NCBI RefSeq assembly: GCF_024494695.1
Contig: NZ_JANHDP010000008.1
Location: 62,001 to 126,000, forward strand
Direction of reading: 5' to 3'
From: Natronoarchaeum rubrum
GTDB taxonomy: Archaea > Halobacteriota > Halobacteria > Halobacteriales > Natronoarchaeaceae
Length of the DNA: 64,000 bases
Shown here: positions 1 to 7,650 of the stretch, one piece after another
How the letters are laid out: every line of letters begins with the position of its first letter
Numbering within the stretch: the stretch's first letter is position 1
The notes under the pieces: generated by a model
Seen by the model: only the letters and a program-made list of their open reading frames with translations
Told to the model about the DNA's origin: nothing
Database searches by the model: none
Translations under genes and position numbers: made by a program

Positions 1-165
1 GCCTTCGCCCTTCGCGTGGACGAGCCCGTTGTCGTGGAGTTCTTGCAGGCGGTCGTCGAGGGCGTCGGGATCGCGGTCGAGCCCCTCCGCGATGGCGTCG
101 ACGCTCCGGTTGGCGTCTTCGAGCGTTTCGAGGATCGCCCTGTCCTCGTCTGTGAGCGTGGTCAT
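1..165 (-). CDS. N-terminal part of a winged-helix DNA-binding protein (partial)
   Basis: The first 55 residues are visible; the rest lies beyond the left edge. The ATG at 163-165 is followed by a short helical domain that reads like an ArsR/Lrp-style winged helix: an opening TLTDEDRAILETLED helix, then SVDAIAEGL and DALDDRLQELHDNGLV, the usual recognition helix running into the wing. The family is recognised only by this pattern, so the regulator's targets and any C-terminal ligand domain are unknown. Codon use is typical haloarchaeal. Its upstream side faces the long palindromic non-coding block. Confidence 0.6.
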   Translation of the reverse strand, partial: MTTLTDEDRAILETLEDANRSVDAIAEGLDRDPDALDDRLQELHDNGLVHAKGEG

Positions 166-257
166 ACGTGACCTACGACGACGGGGACTTTCAGCGTGGG
201 TTGCGAGGTACTGGTGTGTTGGTTCGATCGAGGGAGGCCAGGAGCGTACAGGACTCT

Positions 258-1003
258 GAAAGCCCCCGCCGCACTCTCCTGGACAACCGCTACGACTACC
301 AACTCGGTGAAAGCCCCCGCCGTTCACGGCGCTACGCGCCGTGAGCTCGCGAGAGCTTCGCTCTCGCCCAGCGCTCGACCGGTTGCGACTCGCTGCGCTC
401 CTCGTTGCGTCAGCGCAGCTGACGGACCGCGGTGCTTGCGTCGTCTCACCGGGCCGAGCGCGGCGGCCCCTTTCATTCCCTCCCGATCGCATCCACGTCC
501 TCCCCAACCGACTCGCTCACTACGTTCGCTCGTCCACCGAAAGACTCGCTCCGCTCGTCTTTCGAGCCTTCGTTCACTCCGTTCACGAAGACCTCGCGCG
601 GCGCTGTCTCGCACCGAAAGAGCAAGCTCTTTCGAGCCGTTCGCTCGCTGCGCTCGCGAAGACCATGAAGGCTCGACAGCGCGCGCCACCGCAACCGCGC
701 GGCCGGGCGCGACTCTTGTGTTCACGCGAGCGAAGCGAGCGTGAGCTCGGAAGACGCGCAGCGTCTTCCGGTGTCGCGCCGACGGGGGAGGGCCGGGCCG
801 CGCGTGGTCGCCCCCGGGCGACCCGCGCAATGCTGTCCTGGAGGAATGAAAGGGCGAGGCTCGGTCGCGCCGCTGGGGAGTCGTTCCGGCGGCCCTACCC
901 GAGCGTAGCGAGGGTATCCGCCGGAACGGCCGCGAGCGAGCCGAGGGCTTTCGTAGTGTTGTTCGCTGCAGTTGCAATTGCTAGAAGCGGGCCGAGGGCT
1001 TTC
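258..1003. repeat. Non-coding block of nested palindromes with inverted ends
   Basis: This stretch holds no credible gene. Its outer ends are inverted copies of each other. GAAAGCCCCCGCCG occurs twice at the left (258-271 and 309-322), and GCCGAGGGCTTTC occurs twice at the right (940-952 and 991-1003). Inside these, CCCCTTTCATTCCC (467-480) is mirrored by GGAATGAAAGGGCG (843-856). Between them lie many short perfect hairpins, for example CGAAAGA..TCTTTCG, GAAAGAGCAAGCTCTTTC, and GAAGACGC..GCGTCTTC. A second, shorter relative lies at 48466-48691. I read it as a dispersed non-coding repeat family. Overlapping reading frames on both strands here have no family resemblance. Confidence 0.6.
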
Positions 1004-1119
1004 GAAGCGATCCATCGTCTGATACAGCGGATGCTGGTAGAACAGGCTCGAAGACAACTGCTCCCAGCCATCCCACACCGATGTTAAGCGTTATCCGGCC
1101 TGACCCGCTACTAGGCAGC

Positions 1120-1689
1120 ATGTTCAAGCGGATCCTGGCGTTGCTGTTGCTCATCCCGCTGCTCGACGCCATCGTGCTGGTGTGGCTCGGGTTCCAGTTC
1201 AACCCGGTGCTGATCGTCGCGCTGGTCGTGCTGACCGCGCTGGTCGGGATGCTGTTCGTCCGCGCGGAGGGGCGCCGGACGATGCGCAAGATACAGCGGG
1301 CGCTGGGCGAGGGGCGCCCGCCGACCGACGAGCTGCTCGACGGCGGGCTCCTGATCGCGGCGGGCGCGTTCCTGCTCACGCCGGGGCTGGTCACCGACAC
1401 GCTCGGCTTCCTGCTGGTGCTCCCGCCGTCGCGGATCGTGGTGCGCAAGCTCGCCAAGAAGTTCGTCGTGACGCCGTACCTCGACAAGAAGACCGGCGGA
1501 TTCGCCTCCGGCAAGGTGTACACGTTCGGGTTCCCCGGCGACGACGGCGCCAACCAGGCCGGGAGCCAGTCCGGCGGCCAGCAGGGCGGGCAGGCGACCG
1601 ACGGCGCCGGCGACGTGTACGATCTGGGGAGCGACGCCTACGACGTGGAGTTCGACGACGAGCGCGACGGGCGCTCGACCGACCAGTAG
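1120..1689 (+). CDS. fxsA: FxsA family membrane protein
   Basis: A protein of 189 residues. The N-terminal two thirds match the FxsA family: an opening FKRILALLLLIPLLDAI helix, a second hydrophobic segment around residues 27-45, RAEGRRTMRKIQRALGEG, then GLLIAAGAFLLTPGLVTD and a final helix ending in LPPSRIVVRKLAKKF. The last 60 residues are a soluble Gly/Gln/Asp-rich tail. FxsA in E. coli relieves phage exclusion by F plasmids when overproduced; its normal role is unknown. I chose the ATG at 1120 because the family begins at this hydrophobic helix and a TATA-like GTTAAGCGTTA lies about 30 bases upstream, suggesting a leaderless message. An upstream ATG at 1081 would add 13 unrelated residues. 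Confidence 0.85.
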   Translation: MFKRILALLLLIPLLDAIVLVWLGFQFNPVLIVALVVLTALVGMLFVRAEGRRTMRKIQRALGEGRPPTDELLDGGLLIAAGAFLLTPGLVTDTLGFLLVLPPSRIVVRKLAKKFVVTPYLDKKTGGFASGKVYTFGFPGDDGANQAGSQSGGQQGGQATDGAGDVYDLGSDAYDVEFDDERDGRSTDQ

Positions 1690-1782
1690 CGAGTTTTTCG
1701 AGTCTCCTGCAATCGGAGCGCCGCGGTAATCGCCCGAGGGCGTCACCTGATGACAGGGTTCGTTCGGCTACGAGAAGGAAAC

Positions 1783-1790
1783 GCTTAAAG
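1783..1790 (+). promoter_or_regulatory. TATA-like box for tRNA-Ile
   Basis: GCTTAAAG lies 31 bases before the first base of tRNA-Ile, preceded by purine-rich GAAGGAAA that could be the TFB recognition element. Spacing and sequence fit a haloarchaeal box A. Confidence 0.55.
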
Positions 1791-1820
1791 GCAAGTGCCC
1801 ACTATCCGAAATTGCGTCGC

Positions 1821-1894
1821 GGGCCAATAGCTCAATTAGGTTGAGCGCTCGGCTGATAACCGGGAGGTTCGCGGTTCAAATCCGCGTTGGCCCA
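1821..1894 (+). tRNA. tRNA-Ile (GAT)
   Basis: A complete cloverleaf can be folded. The acceptor pairs GGGCCAA with TTGGCCC (1821-1827 with 1887-1893) plus discriminator A. The anticodon stem is CTCGG/CCGGG around loop CTGATAA, giving anticodon GAT. The T arm is CGCGG-TTCAAAT-CCGCG. CCA is not encoded. The minus-strand gene that follows ends inside this tRNA, which suggests an old integration or deletion at the tRNA 3' end. Confidence 0.95.
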
Positions 1895-2873
1895 CTTCCT
1901 TTCCACGATTTGCTCGGTAGAGGAGTAGCCGTCGAGCCGTATTCTGGCCATCGAGGAACTCGCCGGTCACGTTGCGATCGTCCAACTCGAGTAGCATTCC
2001 AGACTTGCCGGTTTTCCAGAACCGCTCGATCTCCCCGTTTATCAGAAAGACGTCGCCTTCTCGAAGTCCTTCTTTTCCCGCGACCGTGACGGTACCGTCG
2101 CCGTTGTCCCTGATTGTGTCCTCCCACTCGGTGTCGGTGTGAAGATCGGCGCCGTTGTCGTCCGCACTGGCTTCGTAAGCCTCGCCATCGACGACGAACT
2201 GGTAGGTGAATGTCTCGTCAGCGCTGGTGGACAAGATCTCGAAAGTCCGATTGTAGCTCGTCGGATCGTCTACGAGGCTGTTGGTGACGAGTTCATTGTC
2301 GAACTCCAACCGCATCCCCGAATCGCCCCCCGTACGCTCGAATTCCACGAGTTGCCCGTCGATCTGAAAGACATCGCCCTCGTGATTACCCGTCTTACCT
2401 GTCACAGTGACGGTGCCGTCGCCGTTGTCCCTGATCGTATCCTCCCACTTCCCTCCGGAACCGATGTCAGCCTGATTTCCGTCGGTCTCGGCCTCGGATA
2501 CTTTCCCGTCGACGACGAAACGGAATGTCAGCGTCGAATCGTCCGTAGTTGAGAGAATCTCGAATAAACCGTCCGAGAACGGGCCCGTCTTTGAAGTTCG
2601 GTTGCCAGTTTTTCCAGCACCGTCTCCGCCGTTCGACTCGTTCGTTGGCCCAATAGTATTAGGATTATTACCTGTATCAGGAGAAACAAAATTGTCGAAC
2701 TGGATAACGGTGACTACCGCCGTTATTAATAAGAGCAGAAGAATAGCTGACTGAAGCCATTTGTCGACATTTTCATCCTCCAGCCGTGACTGTACCCGAC
2801 GAAAGCCTTCCAATATAGTAATTACCGCGGCGATGATCTGCAACCACTGCGGAATTGCGATCAGGTCGACCAT
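1836..2873 (-). CDS. Membrane-anchored protein with two tandem repeat domains, probably 3'-truncated
   Basis: I do not recognise the family. The 345 residues begin with a hydrophobic stretch (about 4-21) and a clear membrane segment WLQSAILLLLLITAVVTVI (about 39-57). After a linker come two similar units of about 95 residues (about 103-200 and 212-305). Both read FEILST..., FVVDG, WEDTIRDNGDGTVTV.GK and EGDVF.I(D/N)G. The second unit is followed by unrelated sequence and then by residues encoded opposite tRNA-Ile (GFEPRTSRL), so the natural C-terminus is very likely lost. The 5' half (2640-2860) is much more AT-rich than its surroundings, a sign of transfer. Orientation predicts an extracytoplasmic repeat region. 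Confidence 0.6.
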   Translation of the reverse strand: MVDLIAIPQWLQIIAAVITILEGFRRVQSRLEDENVDKWLQSAILLLLLITAVVTVIQFDNFVSPDTGNNPNTIGPTNESNGGDGAGKTGNRTSKTGPFSDGLFEILSTTDDSTLTFRFVVDGKVSEAETDGNQADIGSGGKWEDTIRDNGDGTVTVTGKTGNHEGDVFQIDGQLVEFERTGGDSGMRLEFDNELVTNSLVDDPTSYNRTFEILSTSADETFTYQFVVDGEAYEASADDNGADLHTDTEWEDTIRDNGDGTVTVAGKEGLREGDVFLINGEIERFWKTGKSGMLLELDDRNVTGEFLDGQNTARRLLLYRANRGKEVGQRGFEPRTSRLSAERST

Positions 2874-3056
2874 TAGTGGGGAGGAGTTCCTCAGCGGCTT
2901 GCATCCAGTAGCACCTTGGCGAGGTCATCCCTCGAACGTCGATAGCTAGCATATGCCATGAAATAGCTCTTGTTGCGATCTTGTTGAGCCGAGCCTATAC
3001 GACGCGAACGCCGCCGCTCCGGAACCGTTATTGACCTGACCGAAAACTCCCGAGGT

Positions 3057-3989
3057 ATGACGATCACGGACGAGCGGGTCCTCGTGACGGGCGGGGCCGG
3101 CTTCATCGGCACGCACCTGGTCGATCGCCTGCTGGCAGACGACAACGATGTCGTCGTCGTCGACAACCTCTCGAACGGGTCCAGAGACCGAGTCCCCGAC
3201 GACGCCGAGTTCGTCGAGGCCGATCTCACCGAGCCCGACGCGCTGGACGGCGTCCTCACCGACGACATCGATCTCGTCGTCCACCTCGCGGCGTCGAAGG
3301 TCGTCAACGTCGACGACCCGCACAAGCAGTTCCACGACAACACCCGGATGACGACCAACCTGCTCGAAGCGATGGCCGAGGCGGGCGTCGACCGGATCGC
3401 CTACACCTCCTCCTCGACGGTGTACGGCGAGGCCCCCCGGCCGACGCCGGAGGACTACGCGCCCCTGGAGCCGATCAGCGCCTACGGCACGAGCAAGCTC
3501 GCCGACGAGGGGCTACTCTCCGTGCAGGCCCACAGCCACGATTTTACTGTGTGGACGTTCCGCTTCGCCAACATCGTCGGGTCGGGGCTGCGCGGCGCCG
3601 TGATCCCCGACTTCGTCGAGAAACTGCGGGACGATCCCGAGACGCTGACGATCCTCGGCGACGGACGCCAGGAGAAATCCTACATGCACGTCACCGACTG
3701 CGTCGACGCGATGGTCCACGTCGTCGCGAACGGCGACCAGCCCGTCAACACGTACAATCTCGGGACGCGCACGACTACGTCGGTCGACCGGATCGCCGCG
3801 ATCGTCGCCGACGAGATGGACCTCGACCCCGAGTACGAGTACACCGGCGGCGACCGCGGGTGGACCGGCGATGTGCCGAAGATGCGCCTCTCGATCGAGA
3901 AACTCGCCGCGCTGGGCTGGGAGCCCGAACTGTCGAGCGACGAGGCCGTCCGGCGCTCCGCCCGGGAGCTGATCGCCGAGCTGACGTGA
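3057..3989 (+). CDS. NAD-dependent epimerase/dehydratase (UDP-glucose 4-epimerase type)
   Basis: An extended short-chain dehydrogenase of 310 residues. The Rossmann fingerprint GGAGFIG is at residues 12-18, TSSSTVYGE near 117-125, and the catalytic Tyr-Lys pair sits in AYGTSK near 143-147. The family interconverts or dehydrates nucleotide sugars; the exact substrate cannot be read from sequence. It ends 120 bases before an iron-box promoter and has its own promoter, so it may be constitutively expressed. It would supply activated sugars for the glycosyltransferases that follow. Confidence 0.88.
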   Translation: MTITDERVLVTGGAGFIGTHLVDRLLADDNDVVVVDNLSNGSRDRVPDDAEFVEADLTEPDALDGVLTDDIDLVVHLAASKVVNVDDPHKQFHDNTRMTTNLLEAMAEAGVDRIAYTSSSTVYGEAPRPTPEDYAPLEPISAYGTSKLADEGLLSVQAHSHDFTVWTFRFANIVGSGLRGAVIPDFVEKLRDDPETLTILGDGRQEKSYMHVTDCVDAMVHVVANGDQPVNTYNLGTRTTTSVDRIAAIVADEMDLDPEYEYTGGDRGWTGDVPKMRLSIEKLAALGWEPELSSDEAVRRSARELIAELT

Positions 3990-4073
3990 GCCGCCGGAAA
4001 CAGTCGGCCATCCGGCTCCGTCCTCAGTGAAAGATCCGGAGAGATACGACCGCTTCCCGCCGATCGAACTAGT

Positions 4074-4089
4074 TTTAGGTGGGCTTAAA
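4074..4089 (+). promoter_or_regulatory. Iron-box-like palindrome 1 (upstream of the flippase-like gene)
   Basis: TTTAGGTGGGCTTAAA is an imperfect palindrome 24 bases before the ATG at 4114. It is the weakest of five sites in the cluster sharing TTTAGGTNNRCCTAAA; the right arm has CTTAAA instead of CCTAAA. It overlaps the likely TATA region (CTTAAATATT). The motif resembles operators of DtxR/IdeR/SirR metalloregulators and halobacterial Idr sites. Confidence 0.6.
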
Positions 4090-4113
4090 TATTAGCAGCG
4101 GACACGTGCGAGT

Positions 4114-5265
4114 ATGGACGACCGCGACGCGTCTCCGGCGACCGGTCCTCTGACCCAGCGCCGGGTGACGCTCGCGGGCACCGCGCTGGTGCTGGTCGGC
4201 CTCGTGCTGGCGGCGCGCGCGTTCGAGGTCGACCGGATCGGCGCCGAAATCGCCGATGCGGACCCACAACTGCTCGCGCTCGCGGTCGGCGTCTACGTGG
4301 CGTCGTGGCCGCTGCGCGGCCGGCGGTACGCCGACGTGCTCGACGCGATGGGGTATCGTGCGGACACCGGCTTTCTCACGATGGCGACGTTCGCCAGCCA
4401 GACCGCCAATCTCGCGATCCCGGCGCGGGCCGGCGACGCCGTGCGCGCGCACCTGATTCAGGTGCGACGCGACGTGCCCTACCCCGCGGGGTTCGCCTCG
4501 CTGGCGGTCGAGCGCGCGTTCGATCTCGTGACCGTCGCGGCGCTCGCGGGCGGGTCGATCCTCGCGCTGGCGGCGCTGGGCGAGGCGACGCCGTGGACGA
4601 TCGCCGGCGAGATGGCCGGCGGAGAACGGGCGCTGACGCTGGCGGTCGGCGTCGGCGCCGTCGCGGTGGCGGTCGCGGTCGGCGCGTTCGCCCTCGCACG
4701 CAGCGGCGTCCGGACCGGCCCGGCGCTGCGCGAGCGCGCCGCGGCGTACCCACGCGTCGAGCGTGCGCTCGACGCCGCCACGGAGTTTCTCGCGGACGTC
4801 GCCGTCGTGGCGCGGCGCCCGCGAGCGATCGCCGCGATCGGACTCGGCAGCCTGTTGGTGTGGAGCGCCGACGTGGTGACGGCCGTGCTCGTGCTGGCGG
4901 CGCTGGGCGCCGAACTCGACGCCACAGTGCTAATCGTCGTCGGGACGCTGGCGGTCAGCGTCGGCAATCTCGCGAAAGTGCTCCCCCTGTCTCAGGGCGG
5001 GATCGGGCTGTACGAGGCCGCGTTCACCGGTCTGGTCGTCGGATTGACGCCAGTCGGCGCGAGCCTCGCGCTGGCGGCCGCGATCGTCGACCACGCGCTC
5101 AAAAACGCCGTCACGCTGGTCGGCGGCGCGGTCGCCGTCGTCTCGCTGAACGTCTCGCTGTCCGAGGCAGCCGCCGACGCCGAGACGGGCGAGACCGCTC
5201 GGGAGACCGGGAGCGTCGAGAGCACGGCGACCGCTCGCGACCCGGACGCGGAATCGGCTGACTGA
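4114..5265 (+). CDS. Flippase-like integral membrane protein (AglD/LPG synthase TM family)
   Basis: 383 residues with about eight hydrophobic segments. Features match the 'flippase-like domain' / UPF0104 family: SWPLRGRRYADVLDAMGY and FASQTANLAIPARAGDAVR in the first third, and GNLAKVLPLSQGGIGLYEAA around residues 284-304. Related haloarchaeal proteins are linked to polyprenyl-sugar handling in N-glycosylation (AglD family). The C-terminal 45 residues are acidic, Thr/Ala-rich and probably cytoplasmic. It is transcribed from an iron-box promoter and ends 43 bases before the next gene, which has its own box, so each may be an independent unit. The substrate is unproven. Confidence 0.8.
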   Translation: MDDRDASPATGPLTQRRVTLAGTALVLVGLVLAARAFEVDRIGAEIADADPQLLALAVGVYVASWPLRGRRYADVLDAMGYRADTGFLTMATFASQTANLAIPARAGDAVRAHLIQVRRDVPYPAGFASLAVERAFDLVTVAALAGGSILALAALGEATPWTIAGEMAGGERALTLAVGVGAVAVAVAVGAFALARSGVRTGPALRERAAAYPRVERALDAATEFLADVAVVARRPRAIAAIGLGSLLVWSADVVTAVLVLAALGAELDATVLIVVGTLAVSVGNLAKVLPLSQGGIGLYEAAFTGLVVGLTPVGASLALAAAIVDHALKNAVTLVGGAVAVVSLNVSLSEAAADAETGETARETGSVESTATARDPDAESAD

Positions 5266-5278
5266 CACCGACAGTATT

Positions 5279-5294
5279 TTTAGGTTGGCCTAAA
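5279..5294 (+). promoter_or_regulatory. Iron-box-like palindrome 2
   Basis: TTTAGGTTGGCCTAAA is a near-perfect palindrome ending 14 bases before the ATG at 5309. Its left edge merges with a T-rich TATA-like run (TATTTTTAGG), so a bound repressor would block TBP or initiation. It is one of five matching sites within 10 kb. Confidence 0.75.
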
Positions 5295-5308
5295 GATAAC
5301 CGGACAGG

Positions 5309-6463
5309 ATGACAGCAGACATCTGCGTCGTGGTCCCGACGATCCGGGAGTACGACTGCATGCGATCGTACTTCGAGAACGCCCGCGAGCACGGGTTCGA
5401 CCTCTCGCGGCTCCACGTCGTGCTGGTCACGGAGGACTTCTGTGACACCGACGAGATGGAGGCGATGTTAGCCGAGGAGGGCGTCTCGGGCGAAGTGTTC
5501 GACGGGAGCCGCCGGTCCGAGTGGTACGAGGACCACGGCGTCACGGAGTTCGAACACGTCGTCCCCGCCGCCAGTCACGCCGAGACGAGCTTCGGCCTGC
5601 TGTACATGTGGGCCAACCCGCAGTTCGAGTACGGCTTCTTCATCGACGACGACACCCTGCCCCATCCCGAGGACGACTTCTTCGGCGGCCACATGAAGAA
5701 TCTCGCCTACGAGGGCGAGATCGAGACCGTCTCCTCGGACGAGCAGTGGGTGAACGTACTGTACGACGACGTCGACGAGCACGGCCTCTACCCCCGCGGG
5801 TACCCCTACTCCGCGATGGACGAGACCGTCGAGACCGAACGCGCCGAGGTAGGCGACGTCGTCGCCTCGCAGGGGCTGTGGACGAACGTACCGGACCTGG
5901 ACGCGGTGCGGATCCTGATGGACGGCGACCTGCAGGGGCAGGCCCAGACCCGCACCGAGCGGGACGACTTCGGCGAGGACTTCGTCGCCGCCGAGGGCAA
6001 CTACCTCACGGTCTGTTCGATGAACCTCGCGTTCGAGCGCGAGGTGATCCCCGCGTTCTACCAGTTCCCGATGGACGACAACCCCTGGGACGTCGGCCGG
6101 TTCGACGACATCTGGAGCGGCGTCGTGCTCAAGCGCGCCTGCGACGTGCTGGGCACGCAGATCTACAACGGCGGGCCGCTGTGTGAACACAACAAGGCGC
6201 CCCGCTCGACGTTCGACGACCTGCACAACGAGGTCGCCGGTCTCGAACTCAACGAACACTTCTGGGAGGTCGTCGACGGCGCCGGCGAGGACGCCGACAG
6301 CTACGCCGGCGTGTTCGAGGCGGTTGCCGAGGCGCTCGCGACGGGCGAGTTCGACGAGTACCAGAACGGCGAGTTCTTCCAGTACTGCGGCGAGTACATG
6401 CTCGACTGGCTGGACTGCCTCGACGCGATCGAGCGGCGGGCCCCAGCGACGGCGGGCGATTGA
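5309..6463 (+). CDS. GT75-like glycosyltransferase/mutase (reversibly glycosylated polypeptide family)
   Basis: 384 residues resembling plant reversibly glycosylated polypeptides / UDP-arabinopyranose mutases, usually named 'alpha-1,4-glucan-protein synthase' in haloarchaea. An N-terminal VVVPTIRE strand opens a GT-A-like fold. FFIDDDTLP near residues 110-118 is the metal/nucleotide-sugar DDD motif. A conserved FDDIWSG..LKRACD block lies near 268-283. No membrane segment or signal is present, so the protein is cytoplasmic. In plants these enzymes interconvert UDP-sugar ring forms or self-glycosylate; here the likely role is preparing a sugar donor. Expression is predicted to be iron-controlled through the palindrome 14 bases upstream. 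Confidence 0.75.
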   Translation: MTADICVVVPTIREYDCMRSYFENAREHGFDLSRLHVVLVTEDFCDTDEMEAMLAEEGVSGEVFDGSRRSEWYEDHGVTEFEHVVPAASHAETSFGLLYMWANPQFEYGFFIDDDTLPHPEDDFFGGHMKNLAYEGEIETVSSDEQWVNVLYDDVDEHGLYPRGYPYSAMDETVETERAEVGDVVASQGLWTNVPDLDAVRILMDGDLQGQAQTRTERDDFGEDFVAAEGNYLTVCSMNLAFEREVIPAFYQFPMDDNPWDVGRFDDIWSGVVLKRACDVLGTQIYNGGPLCEHNKAPRSTFDDLHNEVAGLELNEHFWEVVDGAGEDADSYAGVFEAVAEALATGEFDEYQNGEFFQYCGEYMLDWLDCLDAIERRAPATAGD

Positions 6464-6482
6464 AACGACGGATACAAGTGCA

Positions 6483-6498
6483 TTTAGGTAGACCTAAA
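6483..6498 (+). promoter_or_regulatory. Iron-box-like palindrome 3 (iron-binding protein promoter)
   Basis: TTTAGGTAGACCTAAA lies three bases before the ATG at 6502, so it covers the expected start of a leaderless transcript. This is the box most easily interpreted, since the gene behind it is a ferric-iron binding protein. Confidence 0.78.
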
Positions 6499-6501
6499 AC
6501 C

Positions 6502-7638
6502 ATGAACCGCAACGACGACACGAACGGATGGAGGGATCGCCGGTCGTTCCTCGCCGGAACGGCCGCGCTCGGCGCCGCCGGGTTGGCCGGCTGTACGGGA
6601 CTGTTCGGCGGCGGCGACGAAGAGGACGACCAGTACAACTACGAGCTCGAACAGATCGGCTCGGGGCGCGAGGGGCGAGAGCTCTCCGGAGTGCCGATGA
6701 GCGAGATGCCCGATCTCGAAGGCGAGTTGACGATCTACTCCGGGCGCAACGAGTTCCTCGTCGGTCCCCTCATCGAGGCGATCAACGACTTCTACGACGA
6801 CTTCGAGGCGACGCCGCGCTACCAGGGGTCGACCGACCTCGTCAACAAGATCAGAAACGAAGGGAGCGGCTCTCCGGCGGACGTGTTCTACTCGGTCAAC
6901 TCGGGCTCGCTCGGCGCGCTCGCCGACGCCGGCCGGACCCGTTCGCTCGCGAGCGACGTGGCCGAGATGGTGCCGCCGGAGTTCCGGACCGACCAGTGGA
7001 TCGGCACCTCCGGTCGCGCGCGGTCGGTTCCGTACAACACCGACGCCTACTCCGCGAGCGACATGCCGACGAGCATCGACGCCTACACCGACTTCGACGG
7101 CCAGCTCGGCTGGGCCCCGGGCTACGGCTCCTGTCAGGCGTTCGTGACGGCGATGCGGCTGCTCGAGGGCGAGTCGGCGACCCGCGAGTGGCTCGAAGGC
7201 ATCCAGTCGAACGGGATCCAGCGGTACCCCAACGAGCTCGCGGTCTGTGAAGCGATCGCCGACGGCGAGATCGACGCCGGGTTCACCAATCACTACTACA
7301 TCCAGCGCGTGCTCGACGGCTCCTCGAACGCCTCGATCGCCACGGCGTTCACGCAGGGCGACGCGGGCTCGGTGTTCAACGTCGCCGGTGCGGCGGTCGT
7401 CGACAGCACAGACTCGCCCGACCTGGCCCAGAACTTCGTCCGCCACCTGCTGTCGGCCCAGGCCCAGGACTACTTCGCCCGCCAGACGTTCGAGTACCCG
7501 ATGAGTCCCGAGGTCGACCCGATCGGCAACCTGCCGCCGATCGACGAGCTGAATCCGCCGTCGGGGCTGGATCTCTCGGAGCTGTCGAACCTGCAGCCGA
7601 CCGTCGACCTGATGCGCGACGTCGGAATCAACCTCTGA
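6502..7638 (+). CDS. Fe3+ ABC transporter substrate-binding lipoprotein (FbpA-like)
   Basis: 378 residues. The N-terminus is a Tat lipoprotein signal: RRSFLAGTAALGAAGLAGC, with Cys as the lipid anchor around residue 33. The mature domain follows the iron(III)-binding FbpA/FutA pattern: GELTIYSGRNEFLVGPLIEA, KIRNEGSGSPADVFYSVNSG, RARSVPYNTD, and the tandem tyrosines of the iron site in NHYYIQRV (Tyr265-Tyr266). The start at 6502 is chosen because the twin-arginine region follows it and the operator immediately precedes it. It captures ferric iron outside the membrane for a permease such as the one at 13894. No ATPase gene is adjacent. The next gene follows after 12 bases, probably in the same transcript. 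Confidence 0.9.
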   Translation: MNRNDDTNGWRDRRSFLAGTAALGAAGLAGCTGLFGGGDEEDDQYNYELEQIGSGREGRELSGVPMSEMPDLEGELTIYSGRNEFLVGPLIEAINDFYDDFEATPRYQGSTDLVNKIRNEGSGSPADVFYSVNSGSLGALADAGRTRSLASDVAEMVPPEFRTDQWIGTSGRARSVPYNTDAYSASDMPTSIDAYTDFDGQLGWAPGYGSCQAFVTAMRLLEGESATREWLEGIQSNGIQRYPNELAVCEAIADGEIDAGFTNHYYIQRVLDGSSNASIATAFTQGDAGSVFNVAGAAVVDSTDSPDLAQNFVRHLLSAQAQDYFARQTFEYPMSPEVDPIGNLPPIDELNPPSGLDLSELSNLQPTVDLMRDVGINL

Positions 7639-7650
7639 GGACGTCGGACG

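Noticed and set aside
324..1087. Overlapping long frames on both strands in the palindromic block
   Set aside because: Arg/Ser-rich translations without families, inside a repeat full of hairpins. Stop-free frames are expected at this GC content.
2891..3335. Minus-strand frames opposite the epimerase start
   Set aside because: They are antisense to the clear Rossmann-motif gene at 3057 and show no family resemblance.
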